A stretch of 64,000 bases of DNA. Origin: Prosthecomicrobium sp. N25 (GTDB taxonomy: Bacteria > Pseudomonadota > Alphaproteobacteria > Rhizobiales > Ancalomicrobiaceae). A model generated the notes under the pieces. It was not told the origin of the DNA, did no database searches, and was given only the letters and a program-made list of their open reading frames with translations. Positions 8,018-16,128 of this stretch are shown here, in pieces (position 1 is the stretch's first letter; each line of letters opens with the position of its first letter). The position numbers and the translations under genes were made by a program. The stretch covers positions 2,391,418 to 2,455,417 of the forward strand of contig NZ_JBBCAT010000001.1 in NCBI RefSeq assembly GCF_037203705.1. The letters are read 5' to 3'.

Positions 8018-9391
8018 ATGACCGCCCGCGTCCTGGTCGTCGACGACATCCTCGCCAACGTGAAACTGTTGGAGGCGAGGCTGACGGCGGAGTATTTCGA
8101 GGTCATGTCGGCCATGAGCGGCCTGGAGGCCCTCACGATCTGCGAGCAGGCCCAGCCCGACATCGTGCTCCTCGACGTGATGATGCCGGGGATGGACGGC
8201 TTCGAGGTCTGCCGGCGCCTGCGGGCCAATCCGACCACCGCCCACATTCCCGTCATCATGGTCACAGCGCTCGACCAGGTCGCCGACCGGGTCAAGGGGC
8301 TGGAGGCCGGCGCCGACGACTTCCTGACCAAGCCGGTCTCCGACATCGCGCTCGTCACGCGCGTGAAGAGCCTCACCCGGCTCAAGATGCTGACCGATGA
8401 ACTGCGCATGCGTTCGGCGACCGGCCGCGAGCTCGGCTTCGAGAACGAGGTCGACATCGACCAGATCGTCGGGACCCGGAAGGGCCGCATCCTGATCGTC
8501 GACGACCGCCGCTCCACCTACGAGCGCCTGCAGTCGATGCTGGCGACCGCTCACGAGGTCCTCGTCGAGACCGACCCGCAGGAGGCGCTGATCAAGGCGG
8601 CGGAGGGCAACTTCGAGCTGATCATGATCAGCCTCGGCATGGCCGGCTACGACCCGCTGCGGCTCTGTTCCCAGCTCCGCTCCCTCGACCGCACCCGCAT
8701 GATGCCGATCCTCCTCGTGGTCGATCCGGAGGACCAGGCCCGGCTGATGCGCGCCCTCGACATCGGCGTGAACGACTACCTCGTCCGTCCCGTGGACCGG
8801 CAGGAGATGTTCGCCCGCGTCCGCACCCAGATCCGCCGCAAGCGCTTCACCGACCATCTGCGCGACAACGTCCAGCAGACGATCGAGATGGCGGTCACCG
8901 ACGCCCTGACCGGCCTCCACAACCGGCGCTACATGATGAGCCACCTGTCGACCCTGGTCGACCAGTCGCACGACCGCTCCAAGCCGCTCTCCCTGCTCAT
9001 CCTCGACATCGATTTCTTCAAGTCGATCAACGATACGCACGGCCACGACGCGGGTGACGAGGTGCTCCGCGAATTCGCCGACCGCATCCGTGCGAACGTG
9101 CGCGGCATCGATCTCTGCTGCCGCTACGGCGGCGAGGAGTTCGTCATCGTCATGCCGGATACCGACATGGCGCTCGCCTTCGTGGTCGCCGAGCGCCTGC
9201 GCCAGCGCGTCGCCGGGGAGCCCTTCGCCATCTCGGGCGGCCGCTCGAGCCTGGACGTGACCATCTCGATCGGCATCGGCTCCCTCGAGAGCCGCGACGA
9301 CAACCCCGACACCCTCCTGAAGCGCGCCGACCTGGCGCTCTACCGGGCCAAGAAGTCGGGCCGCAACCGCGTCGTGGCCGACGCCGCTTGA
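8018..9391 (+). CDS. pleD: PleD response regulator diguanylate cyclase
   Basis: A 457-residue protein with the PleD architecture. Receiver 1 (about 1-120) has phospho-acceptor D53 (LLDVMMPG). Receiver 2 (about 155-275) has no acceptor at the matching place (MISLGMAG), so it is an adaptor domain. A GGDEF domain (about 290-455) has active-site GGEEF at 371-375 and the inhibitory I-site RGID at 362-365. It makes cyclic di-GMP at a cell pole after activation and drives the motile-to-sessile switch. The EPS locus elsewhere in this window is the kind of output that c-di-GMP often controls, but a direct link is not shown. Confidence 0.96.
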   Translation: MTARVLVVDDILANVKLLEARLTAEYFEVMSAMSGLEALTICEQAQPDIVLLDVMMPGMDGFEVCRRLRANPTTAHIPVIMVTALDQVADRVKGLEAGADDFLTKPVSDIALVTRVKSLTRLKMLTDELRMRSATGRELGFENEVDIDQIVGTRKGRILIVDDRRSTYERLQSMLATAHEVLVETDPQEALIKAAEGNFELIMISLGMAGYDPLRLCSQLRSLDRTRMMPILLVVDPEDQARLMRALDIGVNDYLVRPVDRQEMFARVRTQIRRKRFTDHLRDNVQQTIEMAVTDALTGLHNRRYMMSHLSTLVDQSHDRSKPLSLLILDIDFFKSINDTHGHDAGDEVLREFADRIRANVRGIDLCCRYGGEEFVIVMPDTDMALAFVVAERLRQRVAGEPFAISGGRSSLDVTISIGIGSLESRDDNPDTLLKRADLALYRAKKSGRNRVVADAA

Positions 9392-9835
9392 CAAGATTGC
9401 GATATCCTTCAGGACGTTAACTTTAACGATTTACTTACCAACTCGATCGCAATCGAGAGAGCCCGGTATCTCGTTGATTCTGCGCCCGGGGAATGCAAGA
9501 AACACAATCAGTTGGTTCGGCGGGAACGGAAAGAAGAGCCCCGATCTTCTGACCGGAAGCGCCTTACAAACCCTGTGGACCGGGCCGCCGCAACATCCTT
9601 GGTCTACAGGCGGCCGGCCGTTGTGCGATCGAGTGGCCTCCTCGTAAGGATCGTGCAACGGTCGGCCAAACCTTCTTCCCTTTCTGATCCTTCGCATGCC
9701 TGCCACGCGCTCGAGGCCTAGCTGGGCCCTTGCCGTGGCTTTCGGCGCTGCCCACGTCTCCGAGGCCGGCGCGGCCCGAGCGGCCCGCCCGTCGATCCTC
9801 TCGACCCCATCCCCGACAGACGGAAAACAACACCC
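9392..9835. other. Intergenic region pleD to OYE gene (444 bp)
   Basis: No convincing gene. Just after the pleD stop lies an AT-rich patch with TTAA half-sites and a small perfect hairpin at 9442-9457 (CTCGAT-CGCA-ATCGAG). Its sequence can also pair with 9395-9403. No T run follows, so termination is uncertain. The rest is ordinary GC-rich DNA and should contain the promoter of the OYE gene; no strong -35/-10 pair was seen. Confidence 0.4.
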
Positions 9836-10918
9836 ATGGCCGCCGAAGCGCTCTTTACGCCCGCAAAGTTCGGAAGTATCGAACTAAAGAACCGGATAGT
9901 CCTCGCTCCGCTCACCCGCAACCGGGCCCGTCCGGGCACGCTGCCCTCCGCCTGGGCTGCCGAGTACTACGCCCAGCGCGCCGGGGGCGGCCTCGTGATC
10001 ACCGAGGCGACCCAGGTCTCCGACGACGCGCAGGGCTATCCGGACACGCCCGGCATCCACACCGACGAGCAGGTCGCCGCCTGGCGGGCCGTCACCGACG
10101 CGGTCCACGCAGCCGGCGGCCGCATCGTCGTCCAGCTCTGGCATGTGGGACGCATCTCCCACTCCCTGTTCCGGCCCGACGGCCTGCCCCCGCTCGCTCC
10201 CTCGGCTGTCGCCCCGAAGGGCAGCGTCTATGCCCCCGGCTGGCAGAAGCGCGACTACGAGACGCCGCGCGCCCTCGAGGCGGCCGAGATCGTCCGCATC
10301 ATCGGCGATTTCCGCAAGGCAGCCGCCAATGCACGGCGCGCCGGCTTCGACGGCGTCGAGGTGCATGCCGCCAATGGCTACCTGATCGACCAGTTCCTGC
10401 GCGACGGCTCCAACAAGCGCACGGACGCGTACGGCGGTCCCATCGCCAACCGCCTGCGCTTCATGAAGGAGGCCGTCGAGGCGGCGATCGCCGGCTGGGG
10501 TTCGGCCGACGGCGTCGGGGTCCGACTGTCGCCCCACAACCCCTACAACGACATGGCCGACTCGGATCCGGCGGCGCTCTTCGTCGCGGCCGCCGCGGCG
10601 CTGCGCCCCTACGGCCTCGCCTATCTGCATGTGATCGAGCCGGTCGGGACCGAGCCCGCGCTCGCCCCGGCCATGAAGGCCGCCTCCGGCCTGCCGGTGA
10701 TCCTGAACGGCGGCTTCGACGCGTCGAGCGGCGCGGCGGCCGTGGCGGGCGGTGTCGCCGACGCCATCGCGTACGGCAAGCTCTTCCTTGCCAACCCCGA
10801 CCTGCCGGAGCGCTTCCGGCGCGGCGCCCCGCTGAACGAGCCCGACCCGGCGACCTTCTACGGCGGCACCGAGAAGGGCTACGTGGATTACCCGGCGCTG
10901 GAGGCCTCGCCGGCCTGA
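9836..10918 (+). CDS. Alkene reductase, Old Yellow Enzyme family
   Basis: A 360-residue FMN-dependent TIM-barrel ene-reductase of the NemA/xenobiotic reductase type, reducing activated C=C bonds or nitroesters with NAD(P)H. N-terminal KFGSIELKNRIVLAPLTRNRA and the HxGR motif in QLWHVGRISH are typical. The GFDGVEVHAANGYLIDQFL segment, the RxDxYGG-like SNKRTDAYGGPI and the C-terminal LANPDLPERF segment are also present. Cytosolic and monocistronic. Start at 9836 gives the standard N-terminus. Likely a stress or detoxification enzyme; the natural substrate is unknown. Confidence 0.93.
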   Translation: MAAEALFTPAKFGSIELKNRIVLAPLTRNRARPGTLPSAWAAEYYAQRAGGGLVITEATQVSDDAQGYPDTPGIHTDEQVAAWRAVTDAVHAAGGRIVVQLWHVGRISHSLFRPDGLPPLAPSAVAPKGSVYAPGWQKRDYETPRALEAAEIVRIIGDFRKAAANARRAGFDGVEVHAANGYLIDQFLRDGSNKRTDAYGGPIANRLRFMKEAVEAAIAGWGSADGVGVRLSPHNPYNDMADSDPAALFVAAAAALRPYGLAYLHVIEPVGTEPALAPAMKAASGLPVILNGGFDASSGAAAVAGGVADAIAYGKLFLANPDLPERFRRGAPLNEPDPATFYGGTEKGYVDYPALEASPA

Positions 10919-11019
10919 CCCTGGCCTTCGGTGCGATACCGGACAGGAACGGTCCCCGGGACGGGACGTTTTCTGATCTGCCGACCTTATTTCAGTTTCG
11001 ATTGAGACCCCCCTCCCCA

Positions 11020-11062
11020 AAGCGGCCCGAGACCCGCCTGCCCGCGGACTCTCGGGCCGCTT
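11020..11062 (+). terminator. Hairpin downstream of the OYE gene
   Basis: A perfect 12-bp stem (AAGCGGCCCGAG / CTCGGGCCGCTT) with a 19-nt loop, starting 101 bases after the stop of the OYE gene. The arms carry A and T at their outer ends but no longer T run follows. A terminator is the simplest reading. Confidence 0.5.
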
Positions 11063-11125
11063 CACGTTCGCGGGTCAGCCGGCTCATGGGGGCCGCGGCT
11101 CGCAGGCCGATACCGGACAGAATTC

Positions 11126-11146
11126 GGGGCGCCCTTGGGGCGCCCC
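11126..11146 (-). terminator. Hairpin downstream of the Gln/Gly-rich protein gene
   Basis: A perfect 9-bp stem (GGGGCGCCC / GGGCGCCCC) with a 3-nt loop, 36 bases beyond the stop of the minus-strand gene at 11182. On the minus strand the following bases are GAATTCTG, so the T tract is weak. Confidence 0.4.
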
Positions 11147-11181
11147 ATCCTGGATCTCTTGGTGGGAAGGTAGGGGCGCGC

Positions 11182-11379
11182 CTAGCGCTGCCCGCCCTGC
11201 TGGCCGCCGCCGCTGCCGCCGCGCTGCCCGCCTTGGCCGCCCTGACCCATGTCCTTGTCGCCCTTGCGCGACGGCTCCTGGGTCTGCTGGCCCGGGCGGC
11301 CGCCCTGCTGCCCGCCTTGTTGTCCGCCCTGCTGCCCGCCCTGGTTCATCTGGTTCTGGTCACGACGATCGTTGTTCAT
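11182..11379 (-). CDS. Small Gln/Gly-rich low-complexity protein
   Basis: A 65-residue hydrophilic protein made almost only of Gln, Gly, Asn, Arg and Lys. It begins MNNDRRDQNQMNQ, continues with four QQGG-type repeats (11299-11343), then has a charged EPSRKGDKDMGQ part and more Gly/Gln. There is no signal peptide or membrane segment. The start at 11379 has a full AGGAGG ribosome-binding site with good spacing, the strongest reason to call this a real gene; an upstream frame to 11610 has no such support. Such sequences are expected to be disordered and resemble stress-inducible Gly/Gln proteins. Function unknown. Confidence 0.65.
   Translation of the reverse strand: MNNDRRDQNQMNQGGQQGGQQGGQQGGRPGQQTQEPSRKGDKDMGQGGQGGQRGGSGGGQQGGQR
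11299..11343 (-). repeat. Tandem QQGG codon repeats
   Basis: Part of the small Gln/Gly-rich protein gene: successive Q-G-G-Q units with near-identical codons (about 12 bp each). Typical slippage-prone low-complexity sequence. Confidence 0.6.
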
Positions 11380-11626
11380 GGTCGTTGCCTCCTGTCCCAG
11401 CCCGCCGACCGAACCCACCCCCGCTGGTTTGGTTCCGTACGAAGGGAGGCCGGTGACACGGCCGGCGAGACCCTCCGCGCTTCGCCCCACGGCCCCGGAC
11501 GAGGCCACTGCGATCGCGACGACGATACCGTCCGCCCCCTTCGCGGGTACCTCTCGGATCCGACGGGGAAGGGGATGGAGAGGGGGCGCCGTGCGGTCCG
11601 GACGGAGCACGGCGCCCGGTTTCGGG

Positions 11627-11902
11627 TTACTTGTTGTCGGTGCAGGTGGTGGTGCCGGAGGCGGTCGTCACGCAGGTCTGGGTCTTGCCGGACCCCGTGG
11701 CGCTCGAACCGGCCGCCGCACCGGCGCCGGCCCCGACCGCGCCGCCGACCGCAGCCCCGACCGGTCCGCCCACGATGGCGCCGCCGACCGCGCCGGCTGC
11801 ACCGCCCGCGACGGCGCCGCCCACGGCGTTGCCGTCCTGCGCGAGCGCGGGGAGGGTGACGAAGGCGGCCGCGGCCGCGAAGGCGATGGTGATGCTGCGC
11901 AT
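11627..11902 (-). CDS. Secreted glycine-zipper protein
   Basis: A 91-residue protein with a clear signal peptide (MRSITIAFAAAAAF…LALPA-type, cleavage near ALAQ) and a long run of GxxxG/GG motifs from about residue 26 to 66. A short polar tail follows with two cysteines (QTCVTT…TTTCTDN). Glycine-zipper segments of this kind pack into membranes or form oligomers at the outer membrane. AAGGAG precedes ATG 11902, and an upstream frame to 11938 is not supported. Similar in design to the gene at 2337. Function unknown. Confidence 0.75.
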   Translation of the reverse strand: MRSITIAFAAAAAFVTLPALAQDGNAVGGAVAGGAAGAVGGAIVGGPVGAAVGGAVGAGAGAAAGSSATGSGKTQTCVTTASGTTTCTDNK

Positions 11903-12087
11903 GGGAGATGCTCCTTGGTTGTGGTGCCTCTCCAGCAACCGCCGGCCACGCCTCCGGTTCCCGCTCTCCGATCACCGCCGTTCACGAGCCGCTCCGTCCG
12001 CGCAACGCCGTCGTGATCCGAGTTTATTGGCCCGATCCGGCGAGCGGGCGCATGATTCCGGAAGGTTGGACTGCCCTGGGTGCTGCC

Positions 12088-12786
12088 ATGAATCGTCTCG
12101 CTCTCGCGATCCTGGTCTCGCTGTTCCCGATGCCCGCCCTCGCGCAGACGGCGGCCACGCTGATCTGCGCCAATCCGGCCTCCGCCCTCGAGAAGGCCGT
12201 CTGTGCCTCGCCGTCCCTCTACACGGCCTATCGGGGCATGGAGGAGGCGTTCCGCGGCGCCCAGCGCCGCTTGCGCGGCCCCGGCTCGGATGCGCTCGCC
12301 CGCGACCAGGCCGCCTTCCTCGATTCGATCCGGCAGGGATACCGGGCCGCCGCCCAGGCGACCGACCCCGAAGCGGGGCTCGGGCCGGACGACGAGCTGG
12401 CGCGGCGCCTGAGGGAACGGTCGGACGCCCTCGCCACCCTGTCCCCCGCGCGGGAAGGGCTCGGCGGGGCCTGGATGAACTTCAAGGTCAAGCTCTCGCT
12501 GCGCCCGATCCGCCACGACCTCTGGGAGGCGAACCTCGTGATGGATCGCTACGCCATCAACGCCACGTCCTGCACCGTCCGGCTGAGCTTCCGCAAGAAT
12601 GCGGACCGGTCTGCGGCGTCGGAAACCGACCCGGCCACACCCGGGGCCGCCGGTGGCTTCGCCTTGCAGCTCGACGGCGAGACCCTGAGCCTCCACCGAC
12701 CCGAGGACGTGCAGCGTTCCTGCGGCCAGTTCTTCGACCGCCACGCCACACTGTTCCGCACCGCCCAGTGGAGCGCGCGGGACTGA
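12088..12786 (+). CDS. Secreted LprI-like protein (paralogue of the gene at 36007)
   Basis: A 232-residue exported protein. The signal peptide is MNRLALAILVSLFPM…ALAQ. An N-terminal cysteine-containing region follows (LICANPASALEKAVCASPSLYTAYRGMEEAF pattern) like the lysozyme-inhibitor LprI domain. The C-terminal half includes LSLRPIRHDLWEAN, with further cysteines at about 165 and 213. The protein encoded at 36007 has the same plan and the matching segment LLLRPIRSNVWEAE. I chose ATG 12088 because it opens the signal peptide; the frame runs further upstream to 11908 with no good signal. Function unknown; periplasmic location is inferred. Confidence 0.75.
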   Translation: MNRLALAILVSLFPMPALAQTAATLICANPASALEKAVCASPSLYTAYRGMEEAFRGAQRRLRGPGSDALARDQAAFLDSIRQGYRAAAQATDPEAGLGPDDELARRLRERSDALATLSPAREGLGGAWMNFKVKLSLRPIRHDLWEANLVMDRYAINATSCTVRLSFRKNADRSAASETDPATPGAAGGFALQLDGETLSLHRPEDVQRSCGQFFDRHATLFRTAQWSARD

Positions 12787-12928
12787 GGCCGGGCTCGTCC
12801 GGGTCGGCCTCGAGGAAGCCGAGGCTTTGCCGGGCCTCTGCCGCGGGCCGGGCCGCGGATTCAAATTGACAGGAAAATGAATATGACAACGATGACCACA
12901 CCTAACAGTCCGGTCAGCGAAGTCACCC

Positions 12929-13138
12929 GTGAACCAGCCGCTCCCTGATTTCGGCCTCGAACTGGTGGTCGCCGGCCTGATGGTCCTCGTGATCCTGGCC
13001 CTCCTCCTGTTGCGCTTCGAGGCGAGGCTGCTCGGTCGGACCCGTCGCACGCGGTCCCCGCACGGACACGCCCCGCGAGACGGCCGCTCGCCCGGGGCCC
13101 GCCTGACCCGGACAATGGGCTCGAAGCCCGAGCGCTGA
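12929..13138 (+). CDS. Possible small single-pass membrane protein
   Basis: A 69-codon frame starting at GTG 12929. It encodes one strong transmembrane helix (about residues 10-29, LVVAGLMVLVILALLLL) followed by a basic, Arg-rich tail. No clear ribosome-binding site is seen. A 21-23 codon frame at 12877-12948, with AGGA before its ATG codons, overlaps the start and could couple translation. The plausible helix followed by positive residues favours a real gene, but length and lack of relatives I can name keep confidence low. Confidence 0.35.
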   Translation: MNQPLPDFGLELVVAGLMVLVILALLLLRFEARLLGRTRRTRSPHGHAPRDGRSPGARLTRTMGSKPER

Positions 13139-13208
13139 GGGCGGGCCACCCGCCGAATGTCCAGGCCGCGAACGCTCCCCCTGTCGGCACTCGCAAAAGC
13201 CAGAAACG

Positions 13209-13235
13209 AAAAAGCCGCCCCGGATGGAGCGGCTT
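13209..13235 (-). terminator. Rho-independent terminator of rpmG
   Basis: On the minus strand a perfect 7-bp stem AAGCCGC / GCGGCTT, with a 10-nt loop, runs directly into a T run (AAAAA on the plus strand at 13209-13213). It lies 35 bases beyond the rpmG stop. Confidence 0.85.
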
Positions 13236-13269
13236 CGTGGCATGCCTGCGGGCCGGTCGGCCCGGCCGG

Positions 13270-13437
13270 TCACTTGATCTTGGATTCGCGGAACTCGACG
13301 TGCTTCTTCGCGACCGGGTCGTACTTCTTGAACGACAGCTTTTCGGTCTTGGTGCGCGAGTTCTTCTTGGTGACGTAAAAATAGCCGGTGTCGGCGGAGG
13401 ACACGAGCTTGATCTTGATCGTGGTGGCCTTGGCCAT
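13270..13437 (-). CDS. rpmG: 50S ribosomal protein L33
   Basis: A 55-residue basic protein. It starts [18 protein letters not shown], continues [10 protein letters not shown] and ends [10 protein letters not shown], the full pattern of bacterial L33, a protein of the large ribosomal subunit. It has no CxxC zinc motifs, so it is the zinc-independent (C-minus) form. Length is exactly that of the family. A good intrinsic terminator follows. In rhizobia rpmG commonly sits near rnr/topA and divK/pleD, as here. Confidence 0.97.
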   Translation of the reverse strand: MAKATTIKIKLVSSADTGYFYVTKKNSRTKTEKLSFKKYDPVAKKHVEFRESKIK

Positions 13438-13492
13438 CGGATGAACCTTCCCGGTGCGGAGGGCCTCCGTGTCGGGGCGGCCCTATGACGAA

Positions 13493-13515
13493 GGCCCGCG
13501 TGCGGCACGCGGGCC
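13493..13515 (-). terminator. Perfect hairpin between the MFS gene and rpmG
   Basis: A perfect 10-bp stem GGCCCGCGTG / CACGCGGGCC with a 3-nt loop, 43 bases after the MFS stop. On the minus strand it is followed by TTCGTCAT, with few T residues. It probably ends the MFS transcript before rpmG. Confidence 0.5.
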
Positions 13516-13558
13516 CCTTGTTCTGTGGGCGGATAACTGACCCATGCGGGCCGGCTTG

Positions 13559-14740
13559 TCAAGGTTTCCGCCGCGGTCCGATGAAGGCCACCGCGCCCAC
13601 ATAGGCGGCGAACAGGAGCGCGATCACATAGGCCGCGCCGTGCGGCGGGTGGGCATCGAGGCCGATGCCGATGGAAGGCGGCCCGGCCATCATGCCGACC
13701 GCGTACATCATCACGAAGGTGGCGTTCGCGGCCGCGAGATCGGCCCCGGAATACCGGTTGCCGAGATGCGTGATGCCCACCGTGTAGAGCCCCGCCGTGA
13801 CCCCGCCCCAGACGAACAGAACCGCCAGCAAGGCCTCGAAGCGGACCGACGCCGCCGGCAGCGCGAGCGCCCCGGCGACGCCGACGAGCGCGCAGGTGAC
13901 CAGCAGCCGCGGCCGGTCGACCCGGTCGGCGAGGAGGCCGAGCGGCACCTGCAGGGCGACGTTGCCCAGCGCCGCGGCCGTCACCATCAGCGCCGCGTCG
14001 GCCTCGCTGTGCCCGAGCCTCAGGCCGTAGACCGGCAGGATCGCCATGGCGCCGGATTCCACCGCCCCGAACGCGAGCACAGCCAGCATCGCGGCCGGCA
14101 CCGCCCGGACGAAGCCGAGGACGGAGCGCCGGCCGTCGCTGCCGTGCAAGGGCGGCGGCTCGCCGCGCGCCATGAGGGCGGGACCGATCGCCGAGGCCAT
14201 CACGGCGGCCCCGATGGCGAAGGGCGCGAATCCCTGGCTGCCTACCGACGCGAGCAGGAGCGGCCCGACCGCGAAGCCGAGCGACAGCACGGTCGCGTAG
14301 ATCCCCATCACCAGCCCGCGCCGCTCCGGCGGGGCGAGCGAGGAGATCCAGAACTCGGACATCACAAACGCGACCCCGATCGCACCGTGGAACAGGAACC
14401 GCAGCGGGAACCAGACCCAGAACTCCCGGGCGGCATGAAAGCCGAGGAAGCTCACCGCCATGGTCAGCAGCGCCGCCACGAGGAGACGGAGCGTCCCGAT
14501 CCGGATCGCCAGGGGAGTCACCAGCGGCGTCACCGCCAGGGCGGCGATGCCGGCGACCGCGGTGTTGATACCGATCCAGCTCCCCGAGATGCCGCGCGAC
14601 TCCAGCACCAGCGCGAGCAGCGGCAGGCCGAGGCTGAGGCCGGTTCCCACCGCCCCGGCCGAGGCGATCATGGCGGCGAGGGCGGCCATGCGCGTCCGGG
14701 TCATCGAGGCGGAGGCGGACGGCGAGGCGGGCGAGGTCAT
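13559..14740 (-). CDS. MFS transporter
   Basis: A 393-residue inner-membrane protein with about twelve hydrophobic helices. The order and motifs fit the YcaD/major facilitator group: GTGLSLGLPLLALVLE in helix 1, GINTAVAGIAAL in helix 2, and the second-half segment LGNVALQVPLGLLADRVDRPRLL, a good match to the MFS loop motif G-x-L-a-D-r. A later start near residue 13 (MTRTRM) is possible. The substrate is not evident. It lies between Nudix and rpmG and appears to be separately terminated. Confidence 0.88.
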   Translation of the reverse strand: MTSPASPSASASMTRTRMAALAAMIASAGAVGTGLSLGLPLLALVLESRGISGSWIGINTAVAGIAALAVTPLVTPLAIRIGTLRLLVAALLTMAVSFLGFHAAREFWVWFPLRFLFHGAIGVAFVMSEFWISSLAPPERRGLVMGIYATVLSLGFAVGPLLLASVGSQGFAPFAIGAAVMASAIGPALMARGEPPPLHGSDGRRSVLGFVRAVPAAMLAVLAFGAVESGAMAILPVYGLRLGHSEADAALMVTAAALGNVALQVPLGLLADRVDRPRLLVTCALVGVAGALALPAASVRFEALLAVLFVWGGVTAGLYTVGITHLGNRYSGADLAAANATFVMMYAVGMMAGPPSIGIGLDAHPPHGAAYVIALLFAAYVGAVAFIGPRRKP

Positions 14741-14813
14741 GCGGCTCCGGGTGCTTTTGCGAGGCGCCTTACATAGGGCGCCCCGTACGAAGCAGCCATG
14801 ACGGGGGCGCGTC

Positions 14814-15587
14814 TCAGATCAGCACGCGCCGGAAGCCCTTGCCGAGCCAGTAGTAGAAGGGCACGGCTCCGGTGGGATCGAGCCCGGGGTCGGACTCCAG
14901 GCGATGCGCGATCTCGTCCAGGATCGTGACGGTGATCGGCGGGATCTCGGTCTTCTTGGCCTCCTCGAAGGTCAGCCAGGCGACGTCCTCGAGCTCCCCG
15001 GACGGGCCTAGCCCGTCCGCCGTCCGGTCCGCCACGTCTCCCGCGAAACAGGCGAGGAATCGCGTGTCGAACCGGCGCGGCCGGCGCGGCGGCGTGATCG
15101 CCCGGGCCACGAACCGCAGCGCCCCGAGCCCCGGCAGGAGTCCGCGCTCCGAGAAGGCGGCGAGCTCGCCCTTGAGCGCCGGCACGCCGCCCTCCGGCCT
15201 GCGCCCGATCAGGAAGCCGGCCTCCTCGTAGGTCTCCCGGATCGCCGCGACCCCGAAGGCGCGCACCCGAGCCGCCGTCTTCGGCCCCTTCAGCGCCGCG
15301 GCGAGCTTGTCCCGCGTGAGCGGGTCGAAGTCGTCTGCGAGCGGCGTGCGGCTGTCCATCGGGTCGACGCGCCCGCCCGGGAACACGTAGGCGCCGGGGA
15401 AGAACTTGTGCCGCATGTGCCGCCGGCCCATCAGCACGCGCACCGGCCCGCCGGCGGCCCGGTCGAGGATCAGCAGCGTCGCCGCATCCTTCGGACGAAG
15501 GTTGTTGGCGACGAACACCCGGTCGGCGGTGTTGAGCCTCTGGACGGCCTCCGACAGCCGCCCGGTCTCCTGGGTCTTCTCGGTCAT
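14814..15587 (-). CDS. NUDIX hydrolase
   Basis: A 257-residue Nudix-fold protein that would cleave a nucleoside diphosphate linked to another group. The core of the Nudix box is visible as GVAAIRETYEEAGFL, with FPGGRVDPMD before it. The long spacer between GGRVD and the RExxEE helix is typical of the larger group found next to rnr in rhizobia. ATG at 15587 overlaps the stop of the DUF983 gene (ATGA), so the pair is translationally coupled. The real substrate is unknown; CoA-type substrates are known for related longer Nudix proteins. Confidence 0.9.
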   Translation of the reverse strand: MTEKTQETGRLSEAVQRLNTADRVFVANNLRPKDAATLLILDRAAGGPVRVLMGRRHMRHKFFPGAYVFPGGRVDPMDSRTPLADDFDPLTRDKLAAALKGPKTAARVRAFGVAAIRETYEEAGFLIGRRPEGGVPALKGELAAFSERGLLPGLGALRFVARAITPPRRPRRFDTRFLACFAGDVADRTADGLGPSGELEDVAWLTFEEAKKTEIPPITVTILDEIAHRLESDPGLDPTGAVPFYYWLGKGFRRVLI

Positions 15588-16054
15588 AGACGTCCTTCGA
15601 TGCGGACCTCCGCGGGACGCGGTTCCGGCAGAGCCTCGTCGTCCCCCGCGGGGTTGAAGCCGTGCATGCGCAAGGCCCATTGCAGTCCCACGATAGCGCC
15701 CTTGATCGGCCGGAGCAGCGCGATCGAAAGGACGAGCGTCAGCGGCAGCCACAGCGCCGCATGGATCCACAGGTCCGGCCGCCAGGTCTTCTCCACGAAA
15801 TACATGGCGGGGATCACCACATGGCCGACGATGAAGATCGTCGCATAGGGCGGGAAGTCGTCCGCCCGGTGGTGGTGCAGCGCCTCGCCGCAGACCTCGC
15901 AATGGTCGACGACCTTCGTGTAGCCGTTGAAGAGATGGCCCTCGCCGCAGCTCGGGCAGCGTCCGATCGCGCCGCGCTTCATGGCGGTCCCGACCGACCG
16001 CTCCGGCAGGGCTGCGGCCAGGGCCGCGGTCTCGTCGCCGTATTTCACCGACAT
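15584..16054 (-). CDS. DUF983 domain-containing membrane protein
   Basis: A 156-residue protein of the DUF983 family. It carries two CxxC pairs (RCPSCGEGHLF and HCEVCGEALHHHRADDFPPY), which suggest zinc binding, then two transmembrane helices (IFIVGHVVIPAMYF and ALWLPLTLVLSIALL). I chose ATG 16054 (MSVKYGDET) over 16132 because the upstream 26 residues look unlike the family. It is coupled to rnr upstream and Nudix downstream. Function unknown. Confidence 0.88.
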   Translation of the reverse strand: MSVKYGDETAALAAALPERSVGTAMKRGAIGRCPSCGEGHLFNGYTKVVDHCEVCGEALHHHRADDFPPYATIFIVGHVVIPAMYFVEKTWRPDLWIHAALWLPLTLVLSIALLRPIKGAIVGLQWALRMHGFNPAGDDEALPEPRPAEVRIEGRL

Positions 16055-16128
16055 CGCCGTCCGTCCTCGTGCGATGGGCAGCCGCGTCGCGCGCGGATCG
16101 CCCTGGGTTCGCGGCCTCCTCGGCCGCG

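Larger units (their letters stand above)
12787..13269. other. Intergenic region before rpmG (483 bp)
   Basis: Apart from the doubtful small frames at 12877 and 12929 and the rpmG terminator at 13209-13235, this stretch shows no gene. An AT-richer island at 12860-12895 contains TTGACA at 12866-12871 but no -10 box at the right distance. Confidence 0.4.

Noticed and set aside
8018-9391. PleD receiver 2 without a phospho-acceptor as a novelty
   Set aside because: The second receiver domain of PleD is known to be degenerate; this is normal.
9419-9440. Possible CtrA box downstream of pleD
   Set aside because: TTAA half-sites are present but the spacing and the second half do not fit TTAA-N7-TTAA.
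10934-11120. A 13-nt direct repeat CGATACCGGACAG at 10934 and 11108
   Set aside because: Only two short copies are seen; a partial variant occurs near 18606. Not enough to call an attachment site or transposon end.
15588-15902. Longer Nudix frame to 15902
   Set aside because: It is the shadow of the DUF983 gene; ATG 15587 overlaps the DUF983 stop in the usual way.
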